DNA of 5,711 nt from Planctomycetota bacterium. GTDB taxonomy: Bacteria > Planctomycetota > UBA1135 > GCA-002686595. A model generated the notes under the pieces. That model searched no databases, had not been told where the DNA came from, and saw only the letters and a list, made by a program, of their open reading frames with translations. Shown here in pieces: positions 1 through 5,676 of the stretch (the first letter of the stretch is position 1; each line of letters starts with the position of its first letter). Position numbers and translations under genes: made by a program. The stretch covers positions 1-5,711 of the forward strand of contig JAQBVH010000252.1 in assembly GCA_027623615.1 (NCBI GenBank). Reading direction: 5' to 3'.

Positions 1-1151
1 ACAGCGCCGACCAGCCCGCGGTTGCGGCGCGCGTAGCGGGCGAACTGCTCCCAGGTGCCCGGCCGTCGCGCGAGGATCGGCTCGTCGTTCACGACGCGGC
101 GCAGGTCGGCGGCCAGGGCGGCGGCGCTCGGATAGCGCTGGCCCTCGTCCTTGGCGAGGGCGCGCAGGAGCACCGTCTCCACGTCACCCCGGACGGCGGG
201 CCGCACGGTCGAGGGTCGGCGCGGCTGACGTTCGTCGACGACGCGTGCAGCCTCGACCAGGCCGAGCCCGTCGAGATCCAACGGCGGCTCGCCGACGAGC
301 AACTCGTAGCCAAGGGCCCCGAGGGCGTACACGTCGCTGCGGCCGTCCACACGGTCGGGATCACCGGAGAGCTGCTCCGGGCTCATGTAGGGCAAGGTCC
401 CGAGGACCTGTCCGCAGGCGGTCTGCCAGCTCCGCTCGCCGTCCTCCGTAGCGAGGCGGGCAACGCCGAAGTCCAGCACCTTGGTGCGCCCCGCCCCATC
501 CACGAGCACGTTGGCGGGCTTGAGGTCCCGATGCACGACGCCGCGTCGGTGCGCGTGGTGTACGGCGTCACAGACCTGGGCCAGCAGCTCGAGGCGTGCC
601 ATCAGATCGAGGTCCCGATCGTCGGCAAAGTCGGTCAGGGCCAGGCCCGACACGAGCTCCATCGCGATCCACGGCTGCGCCCCGGCGCCCTCACCGCTCG
701 CGCCCGCCGCGTAGACCTGGGCGATGCCCGGATGCGAGAGGCGGCCGAGCGCCTCGGCCTCGTGGGCGAAGCGGCGCAGGATCTCCGGCGAGCGGCGACC
801 GGGCTGCAGCACCTTGAGCGCGACCTCGCGCCGGGGGGAATCCTGTTCGGCCAGGTAGACGATGCCCATGCCCCCCGCGCCGAGCACGGAACGGATCGCG
901 TAGCCAGCGATATGCCTGGGCAGCTCGAGCTCGCCCACGGCTTCCATCACGGTCGGCAGGGCGAAGCGGTCGCCGAGCGCCGGGGTCTCGAGGAAACCGT
1001 CCGCGCGCTCGCCCTCGAGCAGGGAGATCACCTCGTCGACGAGCTCCGTGTCGCTGCACTGCTCGTGCAGCCACTCCAGCCGGCTCGAGGGGCGCCGTCG
1101 CCGCGCCCCGATGAAGAGGTCACGCAGCTGCGTGTGGCGCCGGTCCCCCAT
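1..1151 (-). CDS. PknB-like Ser/Thr protein kinase, C-terminus cut by window edge
   Basis: Hanks-type kinase that transfers ATP phosphate to Ser/Thr. Reading from ATG 1151-1149 gives 383 residues with no stop before the edge. Residues 1-50 form a helical N-terminal region (from LRDLF to ISLLEGE) of a kind common in planctomycete kinases. The catalytic domain spans about 84-350: glycine loop GAGGMGIV 91-98, ATP-binding Lys113 (VALKVL), likely alpha-C Glu131, HRDLKPAN 207-214 with catalytic Asp209, DFG 227-229, MSPEQ 256-260 and SDVYALG 272-278. All key residues are present, so it should be active. Residues 363-383 (from RRPGTWEQF to RRNRGLVGA) look like a basic juxtamembrane stretch; in related proteins a membrane helix and an extracytoplasmic repeat domain follow, but these lie outside the window. 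Its start overlaps the sigma factor stop, which implies one transcript and coupled translation. The family call is firm; the substrate is inferred to be the sigma factor. Confidence 0.95.
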   Translation of the reverse strand, partial: MGDRRHTQLRDLFIGARRRRPSSRLEWLHEQCSDTELVDEVISLLEGERADGFLETPALGDRFALPTVMEAVGELELPRHIAGYAIRSVLGAGGMGIVYLAEQDSPRREVALKVLQPGRRSPEILRRFAHEAEALGRLSHPGIAQVYAAGASGEGAGAQPWIAMELVSGLALTDFADDRDLDLMARLELLAQVCDAVHHAHRRGVVHRDLKPANVLVDGAGRTKVLDFGVARLATEDGERSWQTACGQVLGTLPYMSPEQLSGDPDRVDGRSDVYALGALGYELLVGEPPLDLDGLGLVEAARVVDERQPRRPSTVRPAVRGDVETVLLRALAKDEGQRYPSAAALAADLRRVVNDEPILARRPGTWEQFARYARRNRGLVGA

Positions 1152-1693
1152 CAGTCCCCGTCCTGTTCGACGCGCCGGCGGAGCCACGCCCGCGCGAAGG
1201 CCCAGTCGTTGTCCACGGTCCGGCGTGACACGCCGAGGGAGTCCGCGATCTCCTGCTGGGTCATGCCCCCGAAGAAGCGCAGCTCGACGACCCGCGCCGC
1301 TCGCTCGTCCACCTGCGCCAGGTCCTCGAGACCGGTGTCGAGCACGAGCAGGTCGACGGCCTCGATGTGGGTGCCCTCCAAGCTCTCGTCGAGCGGGACG
1401 CGCTTGGCACCGTCACCGCGCCGGCGGGTCTTGCGCTCGATCGCGTGGTTGACGAGGACGTGCCGGATCACCCGCGCGGCCGTCGCGAGGAAGTGCCCGC
1501 GGCCGTTCCACTGGATGTCTCCACTGCGCGCGAGGCGCAGGTAGGCCTCGTGCGCAAGCGCCGTGGGTTGCAGGGTGTGATCCGCGCGCTCGCGACGCAG
1601 CGCCACCTCCGCCAACGCACGTAGCTCACGATAGACGAGCGGGAGGAGCTCGTCGGTGGAGTCGGGCTGGGTGTCGGACGTGCGCGAGGCCAT
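1151..1693 (-). CDS. ECF-type RNA polymerase sigma factor, kinase-linked
   Basis: 180-residue sigma-70 family factor of the ECF group, two-domain type, which directs RNA polymerase to a set of promoters. Sigma region 2 spans about 13-92: ELLPLVYRELRALA, then LQPTALAHEAYLRL at 41-54, then the GRGHFLATAARVIRHVLVNH helix at 64-83 and a basic patch ERKTRRRG 86-93. Region 4 spans about 122-175 with helix-turn-helix MTQQEIADSLGVSRRTVDNDW (144-164). The QPTAL.HEAYLRL signature and the length fit the ECF family common in planctomycetes and some other phyla (TIGR02999 / Sigma70_ECF). The acidic DAED motif usual in region 2.2 is replaced by QPTA (42-45). No anti-sigma gene is visible; the overlapping kinase gene is the likely regulator. 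The start at 1693 puts region 2 at the usual distance from the N-terminus, but no Shine-Dalgarno sequence is seen upstream. Target genes are unknown. Confidence 0.93.
   Translation of the reverse strand: MASRTSDTQPDSTDELLPLVYRELRALAEVALRRERADHTLQPTALAHEAYLRLARSGDIQWNGRGHFLATAARVIRHVLVNHAIERKTRRRGDGAKRVPLDESLEGTHIEAVDLLVLDTGLEDLAQVDERAARVVELRFFGGMTQQEIADSLGVSRRTVDNDWAFARAWLRRRVEQDGD
1161..1164 (-). promoter_or_regulatory. Candidate ribosome binding site of the kinase
   Basis: AGGA on the minus strand lies 9 bases upstream of the kinase ATG, inside the last codons of the sigma factor gene. Together with the TGATG overlap it supports the start at 1151 and translational coupling. The match is short and the spacing slightly long. 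Confidence 0.4.
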
Positions 1694-1874
1694 CGTTGAG
1701 GGAGCGCTGCGTGGTGCGCTCGATCAACACTATCCCCAGCTCTCACGTGCAGCGTTCGGGGTTTTCCCTAGCTGCCCCAACATTGGGCAATAGCGCTCTC
1801 TCAGCCTGATTCACGACGGCGACCCCTCGCCCTCGAACGAGGACAAGGTTGATCTGAGCCGTCCGCGCCGCGAC
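1694..1874. other. Intergenic gap between beta-helix gene and sigma gene
   Basis: 181 bases with no supported gene. They must hold the 3' end signal of the beta-helix gene and any promoter of the sigma-kinase pair. Two small inverted repeats are visible. TGCCC/GGGCA at 1773-1789 has a 5-bp stem and a 7-base loop, in a locally AT-richer stretch. CCTCG-AA-CGAGG at 1831-1842 lies 32 bases past the beta-helix stop but has no T-run after it. No -35/-10 pair stands out for the sigma gene; GATAGT, about 33-38 bases upstream of its ATG, is only a weak -10 candidate without a good -35. Confidence 0.5.
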
Positions 1875-4316
1875 CTACGGAGTGAAGGTCACGGCGATCG
1901 CGTTGCTGAAATTCGTGCCGCTGCCGCAGGGTCCCTGAGGATCGCGATGCCAGACCTGGAAGTGCCAGGTCTCACCCGCGGCGATGTGCCCGGACATAGC
2001 GAACTGCTGGGACAGCGACGTGATGCCGGGGCCGAGTGTGAGCACGCCTTGCGAGCCCGTGTTCTGAACGCCGTAGCGGAAGATGCCGCTCGCTCCGCCC
2101 GAGATGCAGAGCAACCCATCACCGATCACGGCGTTCGCCTGTCCGCCTCCCATGAACACGAGGCCGTTCTGGTTGAGGGGCAATCCGGTAGCGCGCAGGA
2201 TCAGGTCGTCCACGCTCACGCTCCCGGTACCGGCGACCGCGAGGAGCTGTCCGCCGACGCCGGTCGAGTTCGCGCACCCCGCGCTTTGGTCGTCGTTGCC
2301 GCAGGGGCAGCCCACGCCGAAGCAGTACGGCGTCGCGAAGTCGCCGGGAGGCGCCTCGTACGCGCCCATGTCCACGGTCGGCCCGCCGGCCCCGAGGCCA
2401 TCGACGAACCGTGGATTGCCGTCGAGGTCGGTCAGGATCCCGGCCGGCACGTGGCTGTCCAGGCCCTGGTCGATGCACGGCGACCCGGCGCCGAGGTGCA
2501 GGTCGCCGCTCGCCGAGTCGACGAACAGCGGATCGCTCGAGATCACGCCGTTTCCGGGATGGCCGCCCTCCACACAGCTGTCCGAGACCGTCACCGTGCT
2601 GAGCGCGTGGGACGCGACCGGGGCGCCGCCCTGGTTCCCCCACAGGACGCAGTTCTCTACCTGGGGGTCCCCGCCTAATGGCACGCCGGAGAAGTCCCAC
2701 AGCGTCAGCGAGTAGAGCGCCGACCCGCCGAGGGCCTGCGGGCTCGAGAGGCTGTTGTCCGCGAAGGTGCAGTTGACGAAGCGGCAGAAGTCGTACAGGC
2801 CACAGACCGCTCCGCCGCCGACCTTGCCCGAGCTGGTCACGCTGTTCCCCGTGAAGCGGCAGTTCACGAACGTCGCCTGGCTGGCAACCGACCAGACCGC
2901 GCCGCCGCCGCGGCCGGCGTTCGTGCTGCTGCCGATGTCGTCCGGGGGCTCGGTGGCCAGGGAGTTGTTCTCGAAGACGCAGTCCTCGAGGAAGGGGCTG
3001 GCGACGAAGATGCCGAGCGCGCCGCCCGCGCCGCCCCCCGGCGCATCGACGAAGTTGTCGCGGAAGATGCAGCGGCGCAGGGTCGGATCGCCGCCGGCGA
3101 TCTGCATGGCACCGTCAGCTCCGGCGCCCTCGTTGTTCTCGAACAGGCAGTCGACGAGCAGGGCTGGCCCGTGGACGACCGCGGCCCCGGCGTTCGCAAC
3201 GCCGAAGTTCTCGCGGAAGTCGCAGTTGCGGACCTCTGCGGTCGTGAAGGAGTCGAGCTTCAACCCGCCGCCGGCGGTGGCCGAGTTCAGACGAAAGTTG
3301 CAGTCCACGACGAGGCCCGAGCACCCGAAGAGGCCCAAGCCTCCGCCCGTCGTCGCGGAGTTCTCGTGGAACGAACTCGTTGTGATCAGGACCGGGGCGT
3401 CGATGGCTGCGAGACCGCCCCCGTCCGTGGCCTGATTGTCGACGAAGGCGCAGTCCACCACGGCCACGCTCGCGCCGCTGCCCACGTACGCGCCGCCACC
3501 GGCGAGGCCCCGGTTCTTCTCGAGATGGCAGCCGGTCAGCGCAAGGCTTCCGACCTGAACGAGCAAGCCTCCTCCGTTCCGAGCGCCGTTGGAGGCGATG
3601 TTCCCGATCAAGGTGCTGTCCGTGACGGTCAACGTTCCGCTGAGCCAGACGCCCGCGCCCTCACCCCCGGCGTTGTCGCTCACCTCGCAGCTCGACAAGG
3701 TTGCGCTGCCGTTCTCAACGTAAAGGGCGCCGCCCTTTCCCGCGGTGCTGTGAGCGAGGTTGTCGCGCAGCACGCAGTCGACGAAGGTAGCGCTCCCACC
3801 GGCGGCGAAGAACGCGCCGCCACCGTTGCGTTCGGGCGAACCTAAGGCGGCGTGGTCCGCCTGCCCGCCCTCGATCACGAGGCCGTCGACACGGGTGCTG
3901 AGGGCCGTTCCTGACCCGAACACCACGTGGTAGGAGTTGTCACCGCGATTGGTGAAGTTCGGCCCGTCGTTCCCGTTCAGATCGCCAGACAGTCGGGTCA
4001 CGTTCAGCGCCGGGTCGCGTTCCCCGAGGTTGCTCTCCGACCCGTCGAAGCCGCCGTACAGAGCTACGCCGCTGACGAGCTCGAAGCGCGCCTGACGCGA
4101 ACCGCCCGGGCCCGCGGGCGTGTAGATCCCTTCCGCGATCCACAGCTCCACCGGAGGTGGGAGAGTCCCCGCCTCGAAGAGGGCGTCGCCCAGGTCGTCG
4201 AACGCCGTCCCCCAACTCGACCCGTCGCCGCCCCCGGCTGCGTCGGCATCCACCCGGATCACCGTCTGGCCGAGGGCAGGCAGGGCGAGGAGAGAGAGAA
4301 AGATGGCTGTGCGCAT
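1875..4316 (-). CDS. Secreted right-handed beta-helix protein with Pmp-like repeats and Cys-rich C-terminal module
   Basis: 813-residue exported protein, enzymatic role not evident. The chosen start is ATG 4316-4314: it has AGGAG five bases upstream and begins directly with a signal peptide (MRTAIFLSLLALPALGQ, likely cut after Gly16). An in-frame ATG at 4343 would add nine residues in front and hide the signal. Residues 20-120 (VDADAAGGGDGSSWGTAF, then LYGGFDGSE) match the usual opening of such beta-helix proteins. About 14 coils follow (176-561) with pattern hhxxCxFxxN...GGG[LA]. Then come DPLFVDSASGDLHLGAGSPC (595-614) and DLDGNPRF...VDMGAYE (630-654), the closing region typical of choice-of-anchor proteins. 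A last module (662-813) holds six cysteines and ends in a beta-rich stretch. There is no LPXTG-type or PEP-CTERM-type tail and no membrane helix after the signal. Likely at the cell surface or released, with an adhesive or glycan-related role by analogy only. Confidence 0.88.
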   Translation of the reverse strand: MRTAIFLSLLALPALGQTVIRVDADAAGGGDGSSWGTAFDDLGDALFEAGTLPPPVELWIAEGIYTPAGPGGSRQARFELVSGVALYGGFDGSESNLGERDPALNVTRLSGDLNGNDGPNFTNRGDNSYHVVFGSGTALSTRVDGLVIEGGQADHAALGSPERNGGGAFFAAGGSATFVDCVLRDNLAHSTAGKGGALYVENGSATLSSCEVSDNAGGEGAGVWLSGTLTVTDSTLIGNIASNGARNGGGLLVQVGSLALTGCHLEKNRGLAGGGAYVGSGASVAVVDCAFVDNQATDGGGLAAIDAPVLITTSSFHENSATTGGGLGLFGCSGLVVDCNFRLNSATAGGGLKLDSFTTAEVRNCDFRENFGVANAGAAVVHGPALLVDCLFENNEGAGADGAMQIAGGDPTLRRCIFRDNFVDAPGGGAGGALGIFVASPFLEDCVFENNSLATEPPDDIGSSTNAGRGGGAVWSVASQATFVNCRFTGNSVTSSGKVGGGAVCGLYDFCRFVNCTFADNSLSSPQALGGSALYSLTLWDFSGVPLGGDPQVENCVLWGNQGGAPVASHALSTVTVSDSCVEGGHPGNGVISSDPLFVDSASGDLHLGAGSPCIDQGLDSHVPAGILTDLDGNPRFVDGLGAGGPTVDMGAYEAPPGDFATPYCFGVGCPCGNDDQSAGCANSTGVGGQLLAVAGTGSVSVDDLILRATGLPLNQNGLVFMGGGQANAVIGDGLLCISGGASGIFRYGVQNTGSQGVLTLGPGITSLSQQFAMSGHIAAGETWHFQVWHRDPQGPCGSGTNFSNAIAVTFTP
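1878..2333 (-). other. Conserved C-terminal Cys-rich module of the secreted protein
   Basis: Codons for residues 662-813. The order of landmarks is YCFGVGCPCGNDDQSAGCAN (664-683), DDLILRATGLP (703-713), GLVFMGGGQANAVIGDGLLC (718-737), GGASGIFRYG (740-749), then HIAAGETWHFQVWHRDPQGP (777-796) and CGSGTNFSNAIAVTF. Cysteines fall at 665, 670, 672, 681, 737 and 797. From memory, very similar endings occur on many otherwise unrelated planctomycete secreted proteins, which suggests a portable surface-attachment, sorting or carbohydrate-binding module. Its function is not established to my knowledge. Confidence 0.6.
2634..3791 (-). repeat. Beta-helix coil repeats (about 14, degenerate)
   Basis: Protein-level repeats of roughly 23-40 residues, visible in DNA as recurring segments such as ttctcgaa...gcagtc. 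Each coil carries a C-x-[FLV]-x-x-N core: nine exact FxxN copies (FVDN, FHEN, FRLN, FREN, FENN twice, FRDN, FTGN, FADN) plus LRDN, VSDN, LIGN, LEKN and LWGN. A glycine cluster of GGGL, GGAL or GGGA type follows most of them. Copies differ at the DNA level, so this is an old repeat rather than a recent expansion. Confidence 0.8.
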
Positions 4317-4321
4317 GGGGG

Positions 4322-4326
4322 CTCCT
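4322..4326 (-). promoter_or_regulatory. Ribosome binding site of the beta-helix gene
   Basis: AGGAG on the minus strand, five bases before ATG 4316-4314. It decides the start in favour of the codon that opens the signal peptide. The upstream ATG at 4343 has no comparable purine run in front of it. Confidence 0.7.
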
Positions 4327-4403
4327 GAGGCGAGGTTCACCACCGCAAGCAGCGAGCCCGCTCCCGCGACGCAGCGGATTCTCGAAAACCCATCGGGCAG
4401 TCC

Positions 4404-4426
4404 CTGCGGGAGATCTGCACCCGCAG
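4404..4426. repeat. Inverted repeat CTGCGGG / CCCGCAG
   Basis: Perfect 7-bp arms around a 9-base loop, 88-110 bases upstream of the beta-helix start. On the minus strand a GGGTTTTCG stretch follows about 13 bases later. It may be a second weak terminator behind prfB or a leader structure of the beta-helix transcript; the sequence does not decide. Confidence 0.4.
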
Positions 4427-4453
4427 CGCACAGCTCCTCCGCCCGAAACCCTC

Positions 4454-4472
4454 ACGCCTCGGTCCGAGGCGT
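4454..4472 (-). terminator. Probable terminator of prfB
   Basis: ACGCCTCGG-T-CCGAGGCGT on the plus strand, with perfect 9-base arms, in practice a 7-bp stem with a 5-base loop. It starts 12 bases after the prfB stop. On the minus strand the hairpin is followed by GAGGGTTTCGG, so the T-run is short; this is a GC-rich hairpin without a classic U-tract. Position and perfect pairing favour a transcription end or an mRNA 3' stabiliser. Confidence 0.55.
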
Positions 4473-4484
4473 TCCCCGCGCCTG

Positions 4485-5589
4485 CTACGCCTTGCGGCTG
4501 CGCAGGTACGCCTTGATGAAGGGGTCGATCGCCCCGTCGAGGACGGCCTGCACGTTGCCGGTCTCCTCGTTCGTGCGGTGATCCTTCACCATCTGGTAGG
4601 GGTTCAGCACGTAGGAACGGATCTGGCTGCCCCAGGCGATCTCGCCCTTCGCGCCGTAGAGCTTGGCCATCTCGGCGTCGCGCTTGGCCTCCTCGTAGGC
4701 GATCAGCTTGGCCTTGAGCAGGCTCTCGGCCATGGCCTTGTTCTTGTGCTGACTGCGCTGGTCCTGGCAACGCACGACGATGCCCGTCGGCAGGTGCGTC
4801 ATGCGCACCGCGGACTCGGTCTTGTTCACGTGCTGACCGCCCGCGCCGCCCGCGCGCATCGTGTCGATCTTGATCTCGGCGTCGACGAGTGTGATCTGGA
4901 TCGTGTCGTCGACCTCGGGCGTCACGTCGACCGCGGCGAACGCTGTCTGGCGCCGGGCCTGAGCGTCGAAGGGGCTGATGCGCACCAGCCGATGCACGCC
5001 GGTCTCCGCCTTCAGGTAGCCGAACGCATAGGGGCCGGAGATGCGCAGCGTGGCGAACTTGATGCCGCCCTGGGTCTCCTCCTGGAGCTCGACCGGCTCG
5101 ACCTCGAAGTCGCGCGACTCGCCCCAGCGCGTGTAGAGGCGCATCAACATCGAGGCCCAGTCGCAGGCGTCGATGCCGCCGGCGCCGGAGCTGATCTGCA
5201 CGAAGGCCCCGAGCTTGTCGTTGGGGCCGCCGAGCATGACGCGGAAGTCGAGCTTCTCGACGATCTTCTCGGCCTCGGCGAGCAGCTTCTCGGCTTCGCC
5301 GAGCACCTCTTCTTCGCCGGCCTCCTCGGCCATCTCCTCGAGGATGTCGAACTCCTCGAAGACCTCCTCGAGGCGACCGAACGGCTCGGTGATCCCACGC
5401 GCCGCCTTCAGCTCGACGATGAGCGCCTGACTCTTCTCCTGGTCATTCCAGAAGTCGGGGTCGTTCTGGGCTGTCTCGATCTCCTGGACGCGGGTTCGGT
5501 TGCGAGCGTAGTCAAAGAGACTCCGAAAGCGCTTCGAAGCGGCTGCGGAGCTCTTGGGAGGTGATCAGGTGGTCGCGGAGAGTGGCCAT
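4485..5589 (-). CDS. prfB: Peptide chain release factor 2 (RF2), expressed by +1 programmed frameshift
   Basis: RF2 recognises UGA and UAA stop codons in the ribosomal A site and triggers peptide release. The protein has 367 residues: 25 in frame 0 (from ATG 5589), then 342 in the +1 frame after CTT TGA C, close to the usual length of about 365. Anti-codon tripeptide SPF is at 205-207 (RLVRISPFD) and catalytic GGQ at 250-252 ([16 protein letters not shown]), the same numbers as in E. coli RF2. Other family marks are [38 protein letters not shown] and QAVLDG. The N-terminal part is an acidic, Glu-rich helical domain 1. Reading only the +1 frame from ATG 5333 gives 282 residues and loses much of domain 1, so that is not the true start. 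No Shine-Dalgarno sequence precedes ATG 5589. High RF2 levels should favour termination at the internal TGA, giving autoregulation as known for the family. Confidence 0.96.
5511..5526 (-). promoter_or_regulatory. prfB programmed +1 frameshift site
   Basis: Minus-strand codons read TCG GAG TCT CTT TGA C. The in-frame TGA (5514-5512) ends a 25-codon frame-0 segment. Skipping one T after CTT moves translation to GAC TAC, continuing RF2. The SD-like GGAG (5524-5521) lies three bases before CTT, the same spacing as AGGGGG-TAT-CTT-TGA-C in E. coli prfB. All three stimulating elements (upstream SD-like run, slippery CTT T, weak stop context TGAC) are present. Confidence 0.95.
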
Positions 5590-5599
5590 GGCGGCGGGG

Positions 5600-5627
5600 A
5601 TTCTAGGCTCCGCCGCGCCCTGGGCAA
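5600..5627 (-). promoter_or_regulatory. Candidate sigma-70-type promoter of prfB
   Basis: On the minus strand TTGCCC (5627-5622), a 16-base spacer and TAGAAT (5605-5600), matching the consensus at 4 of 6 and 5 of 6 positions. The -10 box ends 10 bases before the ATG, so a start site 6-8 bases further would leave a leader of only a few bases or none. This agrees with the missing Shine-Dalgarno sequence. Confidence 0.5.
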
Positions 5628-5648
5628 ACCCCGCGAGGCCAAGGCGGC

Positions 5649-5676
5649 GGCGGACGGGTCCGAGGACCCGTCCGCC
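5649..5676. repeat. Perfect 13-bp inverted repeat upstream of prfB
   Basis: GGCGGACGGGTCC-GA-GGACCCGTCCGCC, in practice a 12-bp stem with a 4-base loop. A second inverted repeat, GCCCGG-A-CCGGGC (5674-5686), shares three bases with it. Neither is followed by a T-run on either strand. It lies upstream of the candidate prfB promoter, so the simplest reading is a terminator of a gene beyond the right edge, possibly bidirectional. No gene is seen in 5590-5711. Confidence 0.6.

Noticed and set aside
89..1074. Short minus-strand open frames within the kinase region
   Set aside because: They are in other frames than the kinase reading that starts at 1151 and shows all catalytic motifs in order.
531..1544. 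Long plus-strand open frame opposite the kinase and sigma factor
   Set aside because: It runs antisense across two clear genes, contains no recognisable domain and is Arg/Ala/Pro-rich low-complexity, as expected from high-GC third-position bias.
1757..1767. GGGGTTTTCCC as a terminator stem
   Set aside because: Only a 3-bp stem is possible around the T loop, far too weak.
1702..1798. GAGCGCT at 1702-1708 and AGCGCTC at 1792-1798 as an operator pair
   Set aside because: AGCGCT is itself a palindrome and common in GC-rich DNA; two copies 84 bases apart are not convincing.
2634..3791. Regular repeats as a possible CRISPR array
   Set aside because: The repeats are degenerate, of variable length, in one open frame and encode beta-helix coils; there are no identical repeats or unique spacers.
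4317..4343. Upstream ATG at 4343 as start of the beta-helix protein
   Set aside because: It would put nine residues before the signal peptide and lacks a ribosome binding site, whereas ATG 4316 has AGGAG at a good distance.
4485..5333. prfB start at ATG 5333 (282 residues)
   Set aside because: RF2 homology and the +1 frame continue upstream to the frameshift site; length and motif numbering fit only with the start at 5589.
4578..5564. Long plus-strand open frame (328 codons) opposite prfB
   Set aside because: The minus strand encodes unmistakable RF2 with SPF and GGQ motifs; the plus reading is Leu/Asp/Gly/Val-rich with no family features.
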